Shown piece after piece: positions 16,885 through 24,771 of a stretch of 42,041 bases of DNA. Position numbers and translations under genes: made by a program. Position 1 is the first letter of the stretch, and each line of letters begins with the position of its first letter. The stretch lies in assembly GCA_011389745.1 (NCBI GenBank), contig JAABTQ010000029.1, positions 1 to 42,041 on the forward strand, in the 5' to 3' direction. The notes under the pieces were generated by a model. It was not told the origin of the DNA. It made no database searches and was given only the letters and a program-made list of their open reading frames with translations. The stretch is from Desulfobacteraceae bacterium (GTDB lineage Bacteria; Desulfobacterota; Desulfobacteria; Desulfobacterales; SKZT01).

Positions 16885-17043
16885 ATGGATCTGGTAAGAA
16901 TTATAATTGCGATACTGCTTCCCCCTTTAGGCGTCTTTCTTCAGGTGGGCTTTGGCGGTGCTTTCTGGTTGAATATTCTTCTGACCCTTTTAGGCTACAT
17001 TCCCGGCATCGTTCATGCGGTCTGGATTATTGCCAAACGCTAA
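16885..17043 (+). CDS. Pmp3/YqaE family small membrane peptide, copy 2
   Basis: 52 residues, identical to copy 1 at 4517-4675 except Gly24 for Arg24. It has two membrane helices with LLPPLGVFLQVG and LGYIPGIVHAVWII. AAGGAG lies 7 nt before the ATG at 16885. Pmp3/YqaE proteins sit in the plasma membrane and are linked to membrane-potential, salt or cation stress. It is the first gene after promoter region P2, with family 2 copy D in its leader. It is too short for common ORF length cut-offs but clearly real from the conserved sequence and the paralog. Confidence 0.92.
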   Translation: MDLVRIIIAILLPPLGVFLQVGFGGAFWLNILLTLLGYIPGIVHAVWIIAKR

Positions 17044-17051
17044 AAGCGACA

Positions 17052-17174
17052 ATGGTTATAAGGTTTAATGGGAACAAACAATTCCCATTGATTTACGAAT
17101 TAAATGAAGATGAACAAAGAACATTAAAAGAAATATTAGCTGAGGGTCACAATGCCGCAAACCAGTCAAGTTAG
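17052..17174 (+). CDS. Possible 40-residue protein, unrecognised
   Basis: An ATG at 17052 opens a 40-codon frame ([20 protein letters not shown]...). No family was recognised and no ribosome site is visible. It starts 8 bp after Pmp3 copy 2 and overlaps the first codons of the ATPase by 23 bp. It may be a real short gene, or leftover sequence at the rearrangement that truncated the ATPase N-terminus. Confidence 0.3.
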   Translation: MVIRFNGNKQFPLIYELNEDEQRTLKEILAEGHNAANQSS

Positions 17175-19260
17175 TAAATGCGATAAAGCAATGTCTTACT
17201 TTTGCAGCGACCACTGTCTGCAGAGGTTATTATCGCCGCATACCATAGCTACTCCCGCAATGGTGTCTCAGTTTAAGGGCGTCTACACCTGCCCGATGTG
17301 CCCGGAGATCGAGCAGGACGAACCAGGCGATCGCCCAAAGTGCAGCATAACACTGGAACCGAAAAACCTGACAGCTGACACTGATGCTGCAAAAGACGCC
17401 GAGATTCGAGACATGACCATGCGCCTCTGGATTGCCACCGCACTGACGTTGCCGGTGGTTATGCTGGCAATGGCTTACCTGATCCCGGGGCCGGCCAGGC
17501 AATCATGGGTGGATAGTCAGATCTCTCGCTGGCTGCAATTTGCGCTTACGACACCCGTGGTCCTTTGGGCGGGTTGGCCGTTCTTCCGTTATGGCTGGCG
17601 CTCTGTTGTGACTCGTCATTTGAACATGTTCACTCTGATTTCTATTGGTGTGGGCGCAGCTTTCCTTTTTAGCACCGTGGCAATTCTCATGCCCGATTTG
17701 TTCCCCCACTCGATGCAACACGAAGGCAAGGTCGCCATTTACTTTGAGACCGCAGCAGTAATCATTGTGCTGGTGCTTTTAGGTCAGGTGTTCGAACTTC
17801 GGGCCTGCAATCGAGAATGCATGGCCATCAAAGCGTTGCTTAACCTTTTACCGCTTATGGCGCGACAAGTCACAGCAGGAGGCGATCAGGAAGTTCCGCT
17901 GGATCGGGTGAAAGTCGGCGATCAACTGCGTATTGTTCCAGGTGACAAGGTGCCTGTAGACGGCCTGGTGGTCCAGGGTCACTCCAGTGTGGAAGAGTCC
18001 ATGATAAACGGTGAACCGTTCCCGGTGGAAAAGACCGTCGGTGACAAGGTGATGGGGGGCACCGTCAATGGTTCCGGCAGTTTCATCATGCGTGCAGAGC
18101 GGGTCGGCAGCAGGACGGTTCTCGGGCAGATGGTCAACATGCTTGCGGAAGCCCAGCGAAGCCGTGCGCCTATTCAAAACCTTGCCGACAAGGTCACAAC
18201 CATCTTCGTGCCGGTGGTGCTGGTGCTTTCGGTGCTCACTTTTGTCCTCTGGATATGGCTTGGGTCGGAACCAAAGCTAGCCCACGCCATCGTCAATGCC
18301 ATGGCGGTCCTCATCATTGCCTGCCCTTGCGCTCTCAGTCTGGCGGCGCCAATGTCCATCATGGTCGGGGTCGGACGCGGTGCACAGGAAGGTGTATTGG
18401 TGAAAAACGCTGAGGTGCTCGAACGGCTGGAGAAGGTCACCATGATCGTCATGGACAAGACAGGCATTCTCAAGGAGGGCAAACCCAAGCTCATAGATGT
18501 CCTATCCATCGGTGGTTTTGAAACGACGGAAATTTTGCGTCTTGCCGCCTCACTGGAGCAGAGTAGTGAACACCCTTTCGCTGAAGCGATCGTGCAGGGT
18601 GCAAGGGACCAGGGAATCGATTTAGCGGCTGTTAAAGACTGTCGTTCTGTGAAAGGGGTCGGTCTTCTCGGTTCTGTTGAGAATCGTGCGGTGATGATCG
18701 GCACACCGGATTTCCTGCGCAATGAAAAGATTGCCGGCCTGGAGCAGCTCGAAGCTTCGGCCGTGAAGCTTCAGGAACAGGGGAAGACCGCAATCTTTGT
18801 TGCCATCGATGGGAAACCTTCGGGAATTCTCACCGTAGCTGACCCGATCAAATCCACCACACCCGATGCCATCATTGAGCTCCGCTCTTTAGGGTTGGAA
18901 TTTGTAATGCTCAATGGTAACGGCAACAGCGAAACACCCGACCTCAGCGAAGCGGAAATCCGCATTGCCATGGGTACCGGCACGGATGTGGCGATGGAAA
19001 GCGCGGGCATCACCCTCGTGAGAGGCGATCTGCGCGGCATTGTACAGGCTGTCCGCCTCAGTCGTGCCACAATGCGAAACATCCGGCAGAACCTGGTATT
19101 CGTTTTTTTTTATAGCGCATTGGGTATTCCGGTGGCAGCCGGTGTGCTTTACCCGTTCTTTGGCCTCCTGCTCAGCCCGATCATTGCCGGCGCCGCCATG
19201 AGCCTGAGTTCGGTCACGGTCATCAGCAATGCTTGGCGCCTGCGAAAAGTGAGGCTTTGA
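17152..19260 (+). CDS. P1B-type metal ATPase, degenerate and probably inactive
   Basis: 702 residues, in the CopA-like family that exports Cu or related metals using ATP. Preserved: CPC (391-393) in the metal path, the phosphorylation site Asp435 (MDKTG), SEHPFAEA (472-479) and the C-terminal AMGTGTDVA. Altered: the actuator TGE is NGE (286-288) and DKTGT is DKTGI. The TGDN and GDGxNDAP hinge motifs are absent; at about 586-598 the sequence reads [13 protein letters not shown], with roughly 50 residues missing against the family. The N-terminus is the remnant of a YHS domain ([11 protein letters not shown]) plus a heavy-metal-binding motif with Cys/His changes (CPMCP, GDRPKC). The frame is open throughout, so this is either a decaying gene or a repurposed membrane protein. 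Confidence 0.85.
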   Translation: MPQTSQVSKCDKAMSYFCSDHCLQRLLSPHTIATPAMVSQFKGVYTCPMCPEIEQDEPGDRPKCSITLEPKNLTADTDAAKDAEIRDMTMRLWIATALTLPVVMLAMAYLIPGPARQSWVDSQISRWLQFALTTPVVLWAGWPFFRYGWRSVVTRHLNMFTLISIGVGAAFLFSTVAILMPDLFPHSMQHEGKVAIYFETAAVIIVLVLLGQVFELRACNRECMAIKALLNLLPLMARQVTAGGDQEVPLDRVKVGDQLRIVPGDKVPVDGLVVQGHSSVEESMINGEPFPVEKTVGDKVMGGTVNGSGSFIMRAERVGSRTVLGQMVNMLAEAQRSRAPIQNLADKVTTIFVPVVLVLSVLTFVLWIWLGSEPKLAHAIVNAMAVLIIACPCALSLAAPMSIMVGVGRGAQEGVLVKNAEVLERLEKVTMIVMDKTGILKEGKPKLIDVLSIGGFETTEILRLAASLEQSSEHPFAEAIVQGARDQGIDLAAVKDCRSVKGVGLLGSVENRAVMIGTPDFLRNEKIAGLEQLEASAVKLQEQGKTAIFVAIDGKPSGILTVADPIKSTTPDAIIELRSLGLEFVMLNGNGNSETPDLSEAEIRIAMGTGTDVAMESAGITLVRGDLRGIVQAVRLSRATMRNIRQNLVFVFFYSALGIPVAAGVLYPFFGLLLSPIIAGAAMSLSSVTVISNAWRLRKVRL

Positions 19261-19346
19261 TTTATTCGCAAAACATGAAAACAAAATAAGCGATGCCTGC
19301 CGCACATTGAAAAACCACGAAGGCATCAATACAGGATAAGGTTTTT

Positions 19347-19985
19347 ATGAAAATTGGAATCTTCAAGATGACGACCCTGACTTTGCTTCTGACCTGTTCG
19401 TGTGCGACGATGTTGACCGGGTGCCGGTCTGATCAGGGAATCGATGGGTCATCGGATGGCGTTGTTACTATCCCCCATGGGTATATGGCCCGTCTGGAGC
19501 AGGTGCATGACGGTCGGATGATCGGGTTCGGACCTTTCGTGGGCTATTATTTTCGGCCGGAAAACCCTATGGATCTGACCCGGTTGAGATTTGTATGTTT
19601 CAACGAAAACCGTTTCTACAGTTCGGACATGCCTGATGGTGCCAAACTATATGAAGGTATGGCGGTGCGGGTCACCTTGCCCCAGGCCGATATTACCATT
19701 CCCGCAAAGGACAGGATTAATCCGGTATTTTTTCAGGAAGCGCCCGAGGCCTGGCTCAAAACGCGGCCGGAGCCCCAGGACGACTTTGTGCATTTTCACT
19801 CCTGTTACGACGGTACGGGACCGGTGCTGACCGGATATTGGATTCGCCATGTGGCGGTCTCAGTTTTTACCTATGATATGGGGGGACGGATTGAGAAAAA
19901 TGGCCCGCTATATCACCGGGTCCGCAAAGGGCCCGACAGGGCTTTTGCCAGGATCATTGAATTCGACCGGGGACCTGAAAAATAG
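19347..19985 (+). CDS. Putative lipoprotein of unknown function
   Basis: 212 residues with a signal peptide ending in the lipobox LTGC (Cys26), so probably a lipid-anchored periplasmic protein. The mature part is mixed alpha/beta with several aromatic-rich stretches (GFGPFVGYYFRPENP; FVHFHSCYDGTGPVLTGYWI). Mature Cys residues are at about 84 and 154. No family was recognised. It sits between the ATPase and the rhodanese gene, with about 130 bp to the latter including a repeat remnant, so operon membership is unclear. Confidence 0.7.
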   Translation: MKIGIFKMTTLTLLLTCSCATMLTGCRSDQGIDGSSDGVVTIPHGYMARLEQVHDGRMIGFGPFVGYYFRPENPMDLTRLRFVCFNENRFYSSDMPDGAKLYEGMAVRVTLPQADITIPAKDRINPVFFQEAPEAWLKTRPEPQDDFVHFHSCYDGTGPVLTGYWIRHVAVSVFTYDMGGRIEKNGPLYHRVRKGPDRAFARIIEFDRGPEK

Positions 19986-20036
19986 GAATCCGCCCAACCC
20001 CCCGTTTTTTAAAGAAGGGTGAGGGGGGTCAAAGGC
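19986..20036. repeat. Degenerate family 2 repeat remnant
   Basis: CCCCCCGTTTTTTAAAG followed by a G-rich GTGAGGGGGGTCAAAGGCAT resembles the middle of the family 2 element. No ends are recognisable. Confidence 0.4.
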
Positions 20037-20114
20037 ATTAGCACCGATTGATGTTCCATATCATAGCAAACTTTTTTTATCGTTCACTATAAAAATTGAA
20101 AGGACGGAAAAGAC

Positions 20115-21221
20115 ATGAGATCCGACAAATTGATCCGTTATGTGGCGATTTCCGTGATTTTGATGCTCAGCGTCTACTGGTCTGCGTCCTCGGCGATCAG
20201 CAGCGGCGCCGGCGAAGAATATCCCAACGCCGGCTTCCTGGCTACCGCCGATTGGCTGAAATCTCACAAGGAGGATGTGTCCCTTGTGATCGTGGACGTT
20301 CGAATAGACAAATACGTCGAGGGAAAGCTAATCCCCGGCGCCATCCGTATGCCCTGGACGCAGTTCCAATACGACAACTTTGCTGATAGCATAGGCGGGT
20401 TGTTCGTGGGTATTGAGCGTGCACAACAAATTCTGGGCGAGCACGGCATCGCCCGGAACGACACCGTGGTGCTTTATGATTCGGTGAAACGGGACGGGGG
20501 TGCCACCAGTTCCTACATTTTCTGGGTTCTTGATCTACTGGGCCACAAGAATATGAAGGTACTGGAGCGGGGAATCGACAGCTGGATCGATATCGGTGGA
20601 GAGACGGTGCCTACAGCCCGCACGCCCAAGGCGGTCCTTTACCAGGCACCGTCGGGAGAGATCAACCTTCGTAAATGGGCGAAGGCCGAGTATATGATGG
20701 GACGGCTCGGTGATCCCTATTATCAGATCCTGGATGTCCGGTCACGGGATGAATATTTAGGCGAAGCGCCCAATACCGGGCTGGACGGCACGGTGCTCAA
20801 GCTGGGACATGTCCCGACCGCAACCAACAACGACTACACCCTCAATTGGACCACCCCCGACATCAAGGCGATCAAAACTTATGCGGCGTTGCAGGAACTC
20901 TACAGAGGCCTTGACCCCGGCAGGGCCGTAATTACCTACTGCCATTCGGCCCGACGCGGATCATTCGGATATTTTATCCTCCGGCTTATGGGTTTCGAGG
21001 ACGTGATGCTCTATGAGCCCTCCTGGATGGAATGGGGCAATAAACGCTTTTACTACCCTGTTGAAACTGCGGAAAACGTCCTAAAAGGCGAGACCCTGCC
21101 AGGGACGTCCACACCTGCCGCTCTCAACAGTCGGGAAAAGACAACCCGGCAAAGCGGCACAGCCGCTGAATCCGGAGGCGATCGCGGTTCCAAAAGCGGT
21201 TACGTCTCCTGTGGAGGATAA
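20115..21221 (+). CDS. Exported two-domain rhodanese (sulfurtransferase)
   Basis: 368 residues. A hydrophobic N-terminal segment (9-28) is a signal peptide or anchor, placing the protein in the periplasm or at the membrane. There are two rhodanese domains, about 38-165 and 185-318. The second carries the catalytic Cys276 in TYCHSARRGS; the first has Asp122 at the matching place (YDSVKRDGG) and is inactive, as is usual for this fold. Thiosulfate or persulfide is the likely substrate. After residue 325 there is a low-complexity tail ending in SGYVSCGG, with Cys366 near the very end. A ribosome site GGAGG for the next gene overlaps the stop region. The downstream YeeE/YedE pair suggests it works on imported sulfur compounds. 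Confidence 0.88.
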   Translation: MRSDKLIRYVAISVILMLSVYWSASSAISSGAGEEYPNAGFLATADWLKSHKEDVSLVIVDVRIDKYVEGKLIPGAIRMPWTQFQYDNFADSIGGLFVGIERAQQILGEHGIARNDTVVLYDSVKRDGGATSSYIFWVLDLLGHKNMKVLERGIDSWIDIGGETVPTARTPKAVLYQAPSGEINLRKWAKAEYMMGRLGDPYYQILDVRSRDEYLGEAPNTGLDGTVLKLGHVPTATNNDYTLNWTTPDIKAIKTYAALQELYRGLDPGRAVITYCHSARRGSFGYFILRLMGFEDVMLYEPSWMEWGNKRFYYPVETAENVLKGETLPGTSTPAALNSREKTTRQSGTAAESGGDRGSKSGYVSCGG

Positions 21222-21226
21222 ACCAC

Positions 21227-21769
21227 ATGGACTACAAGAACAAACAGTGCATCCCCTATTGGAAATGGGTCCCGACTGCGTTTGCCTTGTCGGGCATCAT
21301 CGTCTTTATTTTTGCCACCTACGGGCCACCAGCCTCGTCCAGCGGCTTTGTCAGCACCCTAAAAGGCTTTATTGAGTGGGCAGCACCGGAATACATAGCG
21401 GCCAAAGCCCACTACAAAGCCATTCCAGGCCCCGGCTCGTGGCTCTTTGCCTTTGTTCTGGGCATGGCAATCGGCGGTTTTATCGCTGGAAGGACATCCA
21501 AAGAAATTCCGGTATTCGATGTGCCGCCAATCTGGAAAAAGCGGTTCGGCGACAGCCGGGCAAAAAGATACACGGCCACTTTTTTTGGAGGATTCCTGAT
21601 CCTTTTCGCATCGCGGCTGGCCGGCGGATGTACCCTGGGCCTTTTCATTTCCGGATCGACACAATTGGCCATCAGCGGCCTATATTTCGGCGTCGTCATC
21701 TTTGTCGTGGCCATGCTCACCGCCCGACTGATCTTCGGAAATATCGAAAAACAGGAGGATAACCAATGA
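21227..21769 (+). CDS. YeeE/YedE (DUF395) sulfur transporter, first half
   Basis: 180 residues with about four membrane helices. The family signature RLAGGCTLGLFISGSTQLA (130-148) includes Cys135. YeeE/YedE proteins such as TsuA take up thiosulfate or related sulfur compounds, handing the sulfur over through conserved Cys residues. Single-chain homologues have two such halves; here they are two genes, this one and the next, overlapping by 4 nt. The start is 5 bp after the rhodanese stop, with GGAGG just upstream, so the three genes are one translational unit. Confidence 0.88.
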   Translation: MDYKNKQCIPYWKWVPTAFALSGIIVFIFATYGPPASSSGFVSTLKGFIEWAAPEYIAAKAHYKAIPGPGSWLFAFVLGMAIGGFIAGRTSKEIPVFDVPPIWKKRFGDSRAKRYTATFFGGFLILFASRLAGGCTLGLFISGSTQLAISGLYFGVVIFVVAMLTARLIFGNIEKQEDNQ

Positions 21770-22302
21770 CAACTATCTGGCTGGGACTCTTTTCGGGTAT
21801 CGCCTTCGGTTTTGTGATCCAGCGCATCGGCGCCACCGACGCCCATCGAATGGCCCGATCGCACCTGATGCTGGACGCGGATATCCCTCGCTTCATGGTA
21901 CTGACGGTTGCCTTGTCCGCCGTGGGACTCTTCGGGCTCCAGTCGGTCGGTGTGGGGCGCACCCTGCCCCTGCCAACCAGCATCGTTGCCACGGGTCTGG
22001 CCGCAGTGATTTTCGGCATCGGGTGGGGGCTGACCGGGTACTGCCCCGGCACAGCTTGGGCGGCTGCCGGCGAGGGAAGAATGGATGCGGTCTTCGCGCT
22101 GTTGGGCGGACTGGCCGGTACGGCCCTTTTCGCCCAGTTGCACGAGACGCTGATTCCCATTTTATACGATCCCACCAATGTGGGACAACTCACCCTGACG
22201 GATCTGTTCGGCAATCAAGCCTTAGCCGTCGCGGTGTTGGCCGTCGGTTTAGGGCTGTGTACCTGGGGCATCGGAAAGCTTTGGGGGCCGGGTAGAAAAT
22301 GA
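21766..22302 (+). CDS. YeeE/YedE (DUF395) sulfur transporter, second half
   Basis: 178 residues with about four or five membrane helices. The signature GIGWGLTGYCPGTAWAAAGE (84-103) carries Cys93. The ATG overlaps the TGA of the previous half (ATGA), which favours making equal amounts of the two subunits. Together they probably form a thiosulfate-type sulfur importer that delivers to, or receives from, the rhodanese encoded upstream. No TusA-like carrier gene is seen next to it. Non-coding DNA with promoter P3 follows. Confidence 0.88.
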   Translation: MTTIWLGLFSGIAFGFVIQRIGATDAHRMARSHLMLDADIPRFMVLTVALSAVGLFGLQSVGVGRTLPLPTSIVATGLAAVIFGIGWGLTGYCPGTAWAAAGEGRMDAVFALLGGLAGTALFAQLHETLIPILYDPTNVGQLTLTDLFGNQALAVAVLAVGLGLCTWGIGKLWGPGRK

Positions 22303-22370
22303 CATTTTGAATCTCGCGGCACGCGGTCAAGGAAAAATCCAGGCCCGAAAAACCAGAAAGCCCAAAAAGA

Positions 22371-22519
22371 GGTCATATATAATCATGAGGTTAAATCCGA
22401 CCCTTTTTAAATGGTAAATTATGAGAGTTTCATAAGTGCTTTTTTAAATGAATATCATTAAAAAACAAGATGATAGATGATATAGCGCTACGTGTTGAAA
22501 GCCTGGCACAAAAATTGAA
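22371..22519 (+). promoter_or_regulatory. Sigma-54-type promoter region P3
   Basis: TGGCAC (22504-22509), AAAAA, then TTGAA (22515-22519) is the -24/-12 element. GGTCATATAT (22371) lies 133 bp upstream, the same distance as in P2, followed by GGTTAAATCCGACCC. Just after the promoter, CAACACACGATC and AAAGCCCGG also match P1, so the leader is shared as well. It precedes the BON/CsbD gene group. Confidence 0.7.
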
Positions 22520-22567
22520 TATATTTTACAATTACCAACACACGATCTTAAAGCCCGGTATGCCTCA

Positions 22568-22726
22568 AAGTAACTCCTCTAAAGTCGCCCTTTGAAAAAG
22601 GGGGATTCAGGGGGATTTTTAAAATGGCTTCGGTTTGTCAAATCCCCCCCGGCCCCCCCTTTTCAAAGGGGCGAGCAGTTACTTGTCGGTTTGGGCTCGG
22701 CACGACGAGTGGGATGCTTCTAAGTA
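22568..22726. repeat. Family 2 palindromic repeat, copy F
   Basis: Core AAGTAACT (22568-22575) to AGTTACTT (about 22677-22684), then the TTTGGGCTCGGCACGACGAG tail ending in TTCTAAGTA. It lies in the leader between P3 and the BON gene. Confidence 0.85.
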
Positions 22727-22813
22727 ATTATTTAAGCCCTAATTAATGAATCGCCCGAAAAGGTATTTCGGGAACTACAAAAAAATCACAACAAAAAAAG
22801 GATACAAAGTAAC

Positions 22814-23602
22814 ATGAAAACAGAAAGATATCGTTTACCAATGATAGTAGTCATAGTGGCCTCTATGTTTTTAATCAATGTCAGTCTGTTTGCATCCGAT
22901 ATGGATGACCGGATCGAATCATCTGCAAAAGAGTCTTATGTGTTCAAAACCTATCTCAGCGACGATGACATTATAATCCGGTCTGAGGATGGCATTGTTA
23001 CCCTGACCGGGACTATTTCCGAAGAAGCCCACAAACAATTGGCCGCAGAGACTGTTGCAAACATGCCCGGAGTTAAAAGTGTGAACAACAAGCTGGAATT
23101 AAAAAGCGAGGCCCCTGCTCAATACTCGGATGCGTGGCTCATGACGAAAGTGAAAACCAGCCTACTGTTCCATCACAGCGTGAGCGGTATCAAAACCGAG
23201 GTTTCAGCTGAAAATGGTATCGTAACTCTTCGCGGCGAAGCCACCAGCCAGGCCCAAAAGGATCTGGCGACCAAATATGCTCAGGACGTGGAAGGCGTCA
23301 AAGAGGTTCAAAATGAGATGACGGTAGTAACCGTTGCAATGAAGCCGGATGAAAAAACAATTGGAGAAAAGACCGACGAAATGACAGAATGGATCGATGA
23401 CGCATCCATCACTGCCCTGGTCAAGACGGCATTGTTGCATCATCGCTCCACCAGCGGCCTCAATACCACTGTTGAGACGGAAGAAGGGGTGGTCATATTG
23501 AGTGGCCAGGTGAAAAATGCGGCTGAAAAAGACCTGGCCACCGAACTCGTGAGCGATGTTAACGGTGTCAAGAAGGTGGTCAACAACATGACCGTCGAGT
23601 AA
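22814..23602 (+). CDS. Periplasmic protein with three BON domains (OsmY-like)
   Basis: 262 residues. A signal peptide (about 1-27, ending near FAS) is followed by three BON domains at about 32-98, 104-174 and 194-262, each with the pattern of an alpha helix, an (E)GIVTLxG strand, a second helix and a VxxVxNxM strand. BON domains bind phospholipid or other envelope surfaces; OsmY, with two, is a periplasmic osmotic-stress protein. AAAAAGGA lies before the ATG. It is the first gene downstream of promoter region P3 and is followed by CsbD and another BON gene, a typical envelope-stress set. Confidence 0.9.
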   Translation: MKTERYRLPMIVVIVASMFLINVSLFASDMDDRIESSAKESYVFKTYLSDDDIIIRSEDGIVTLTGTISEEAHKQLAAETVANMPGVKSVNNKLELKSEAPAQYSDAWLMTKVKTSLLFHHSVSGIKTEVSAENGIVTLRGEATSQAQKDLATKYAQDVEGVKEVQNEMTVVTVAMKPDEKTIGEKTDEMTEWIDDASITALVKTALLHHRSTSGLNTTVETEEGVVILSGQVKNAAEKDLATELVSDVNGVKKVVNNMTVE

Positions 23603-23633
23603 ACCCCGATCCAAAATCAACAGGAGGAACACC

Positions 23634-23813
23634 ATGAAATCAAGCACAAAAGACAAAGCAAAAGGCAAGATGCACCAGGTGAAAGGTAAGATCAAGGAGA
23701 CCGTTGGAAACGTGGTCGGTAACAAGGACCTGGAAGCCGAGGGCAAAGGCGAAAATTTTGAAGGGAAAGTTCAGGAGAAGGTTGGGGACGCCAAGAAGGT
23801 TGCGGGAAAATAG
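23634..23813 (+). CDS. CsbD family small stress protein
   Basis: 59 residues, very rich in Lys, Gly and Glu. The family pattern is KDKAKGKMHQVKGKIKETVG (6-25), then NKDLEAEGKGENFEGKVQEK (30-49). CsbD proteins are small soluble proteins induced as part of the general stress response in many bacteria; their molecular role is unknown. AGGAGG (23622-23627) lies 6 nt before the ATG, and the start is 31 bp after the BON gene, so they are probably co-transcribed. Confidence 0.92.
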   Translation: MKSSTKDKAKGKMHQVKGKIKETVGNVVGNKDLEAEGKGENFEGKVQEKVGDAKKVAGK

Positions 23814-23895
23814 AGAGGTTATTCTCGTTCCGAGGCGCAGCCCTGCGAACGAGAAGAAAAGAACTTTTGGAATAGACAATATATAAGGGGGAATT

Positions 23896-24210
23896 ATGAA
23901 AAAAGCGGATTTTGTCAAACATTTTATTATCGGACTTGTTTTGGTTGTATTCATGGTCGGCTGTTCCGGCAGCCGACATAAGGCAAGCACCGGGGAGTAT
24001 ATTGATGATTCAGTCATTACCACCAAGGTAAAGGCGGAAATATTCAATGATCCGTTGCTCAAGGTATTCCAGATCAATGTCGAAACTTTCAAAGGAGTTG
24101 TGCAGTTGAGCGGATTTGTGAATTCCGAACAGGCCTCTACCAGAGCTTCGAAAGTAGCGAGGTCAGTGAAGGGTGTCACTGAAGTTAAAAATAGCCTCAT
24201 CATAAAATGA
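23896..24210 (+). CDS. BON domain lipoprotein
   Basis: 104 residues. The signal peptide has a lipobox MVGC (Cys23), so a lipid-anchored periplasmic protein is likely. A single BON domain follows (about 36-104: DDSVITTKVKAEIF, GVVQLSGFVNS, VKGVTEVKNSL). AAGGGGG lies before the ATG at 23896. It lies 82 bp after CsbD and probably belongs to the P3 gene group. Short BON lipoproteins of this type help maintain the envelope; the target is unknown. Confidence 0.88.
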   Translation: MKKADFVKHFIIGLVLVVFMVGCSGSRHKASTGEYIDDSVITTKVKAEIFNDPLLKVFQINVETFKGVVQLSGFVNSEQASTRASKVARSVKGVTEVKNSLIIK

Positions 24211-24305
24211 ACTGACTGAAAATGATTTGTTTTTATTGCATCATGTCCCTCGGATAAAATGGCACAGATATTAACGAACCATTTAATGAAAGGACTCAGA
24301 ATCCA

Positions 24306-24494
24306 ATGGGTGAAAGTTTAAAATATAAAAAAGATCTTGAATCTATGCTCCAAAAGTGGAACGCGGAGTATGACAAATTGGAGGAGATTCAAGTAGCCGG
24401 CGAGGGGGGCCTGAAAGAACTCAAACAGAGTTTGGACAAAAAATGGACTGCCTTTGAACAAATCTTCGATCAGGCCAGGAATAGATTCAGGTAA
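24306..24494 (+). CDS. Small coiled-coil protein
   Basis: 62 residues, almost entirely helical with a heptad-like pattern (LKYKKDLESMLQKWNAEYDK; LKELKQSLDKKWTAFEQIFD) and a central Gly-rich break (GEGG, 33-36). No precise family was recognised; it resembles small coiled-coil stress proteins found next to BON and CsbD genes. AAAGGA lies about 12 nt before the ATG. A poor TGGCAC-type sequence at 24260 is noted separately and not counted as a promoter. Confidence 0.6.
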   Translation: MGESLKYKKDLESMLQKWNAEYDKLEEIQVAGEGGLKELKQSLDKKWTAFEQIFDQARNRFR

Positions 24495-24621
24495 AGTTTA
24501 CTCAACCAAAAACCGAACAGGAGGAAAACCACAAAAATTTATACACTTGTATTGATTTTATTCATCACCCCTTCGGGGTATTTACCAAGGATGCAACTTA
24601 ACAAAATGAAAGGAAAATGAA

Positions 24622-24771
24622 ATGTTGTGGACAATTGCAATAATACTGGGAGTCCTGTGGCTGTTAGGGTTTGTAAGCAGTTACACGATGGGAGGCTTTA
24701 TCCATATCCTGCTGGTGCTTGCCGTTATCGTAGTAGTGATCAATCTCATTCAGGGACGGAGAGTCACGTAA
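24622..24771 (+). CDS. lmo0937-type small membrane peptide
   Basis: 49 residues: MLWTIAIILGVLWLLGFVSS, then YTMGGFIHILLVLAVIVVVI and a short NLIQGRRVT end. Two membrane helices joined by a Gly-Gly turn, with the WLLGF and GGFIHILLVLA motifs, are characteristic of the lmo0937 / DUF5670 peptide family of unknown function, common in stress-gene clusters. AAAGGA lies before the ATG at 24622. It is below common ORF length cut-offs but the family match is clear. Confidence 0.88.
   Translation: MLWTIAIILGVLWLLGFVSSYTMGGFIHILLVLAVIVVVINLIQGRRVT

Noticed and set aside
24260-24275. TGGCAC-N5-TTAAC before the coiled-coil gene
   Set aside because: The -12 part lacks TTG, the dyads are absent, and it would start transcription almost at the ribosome site. 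Too weak to call.
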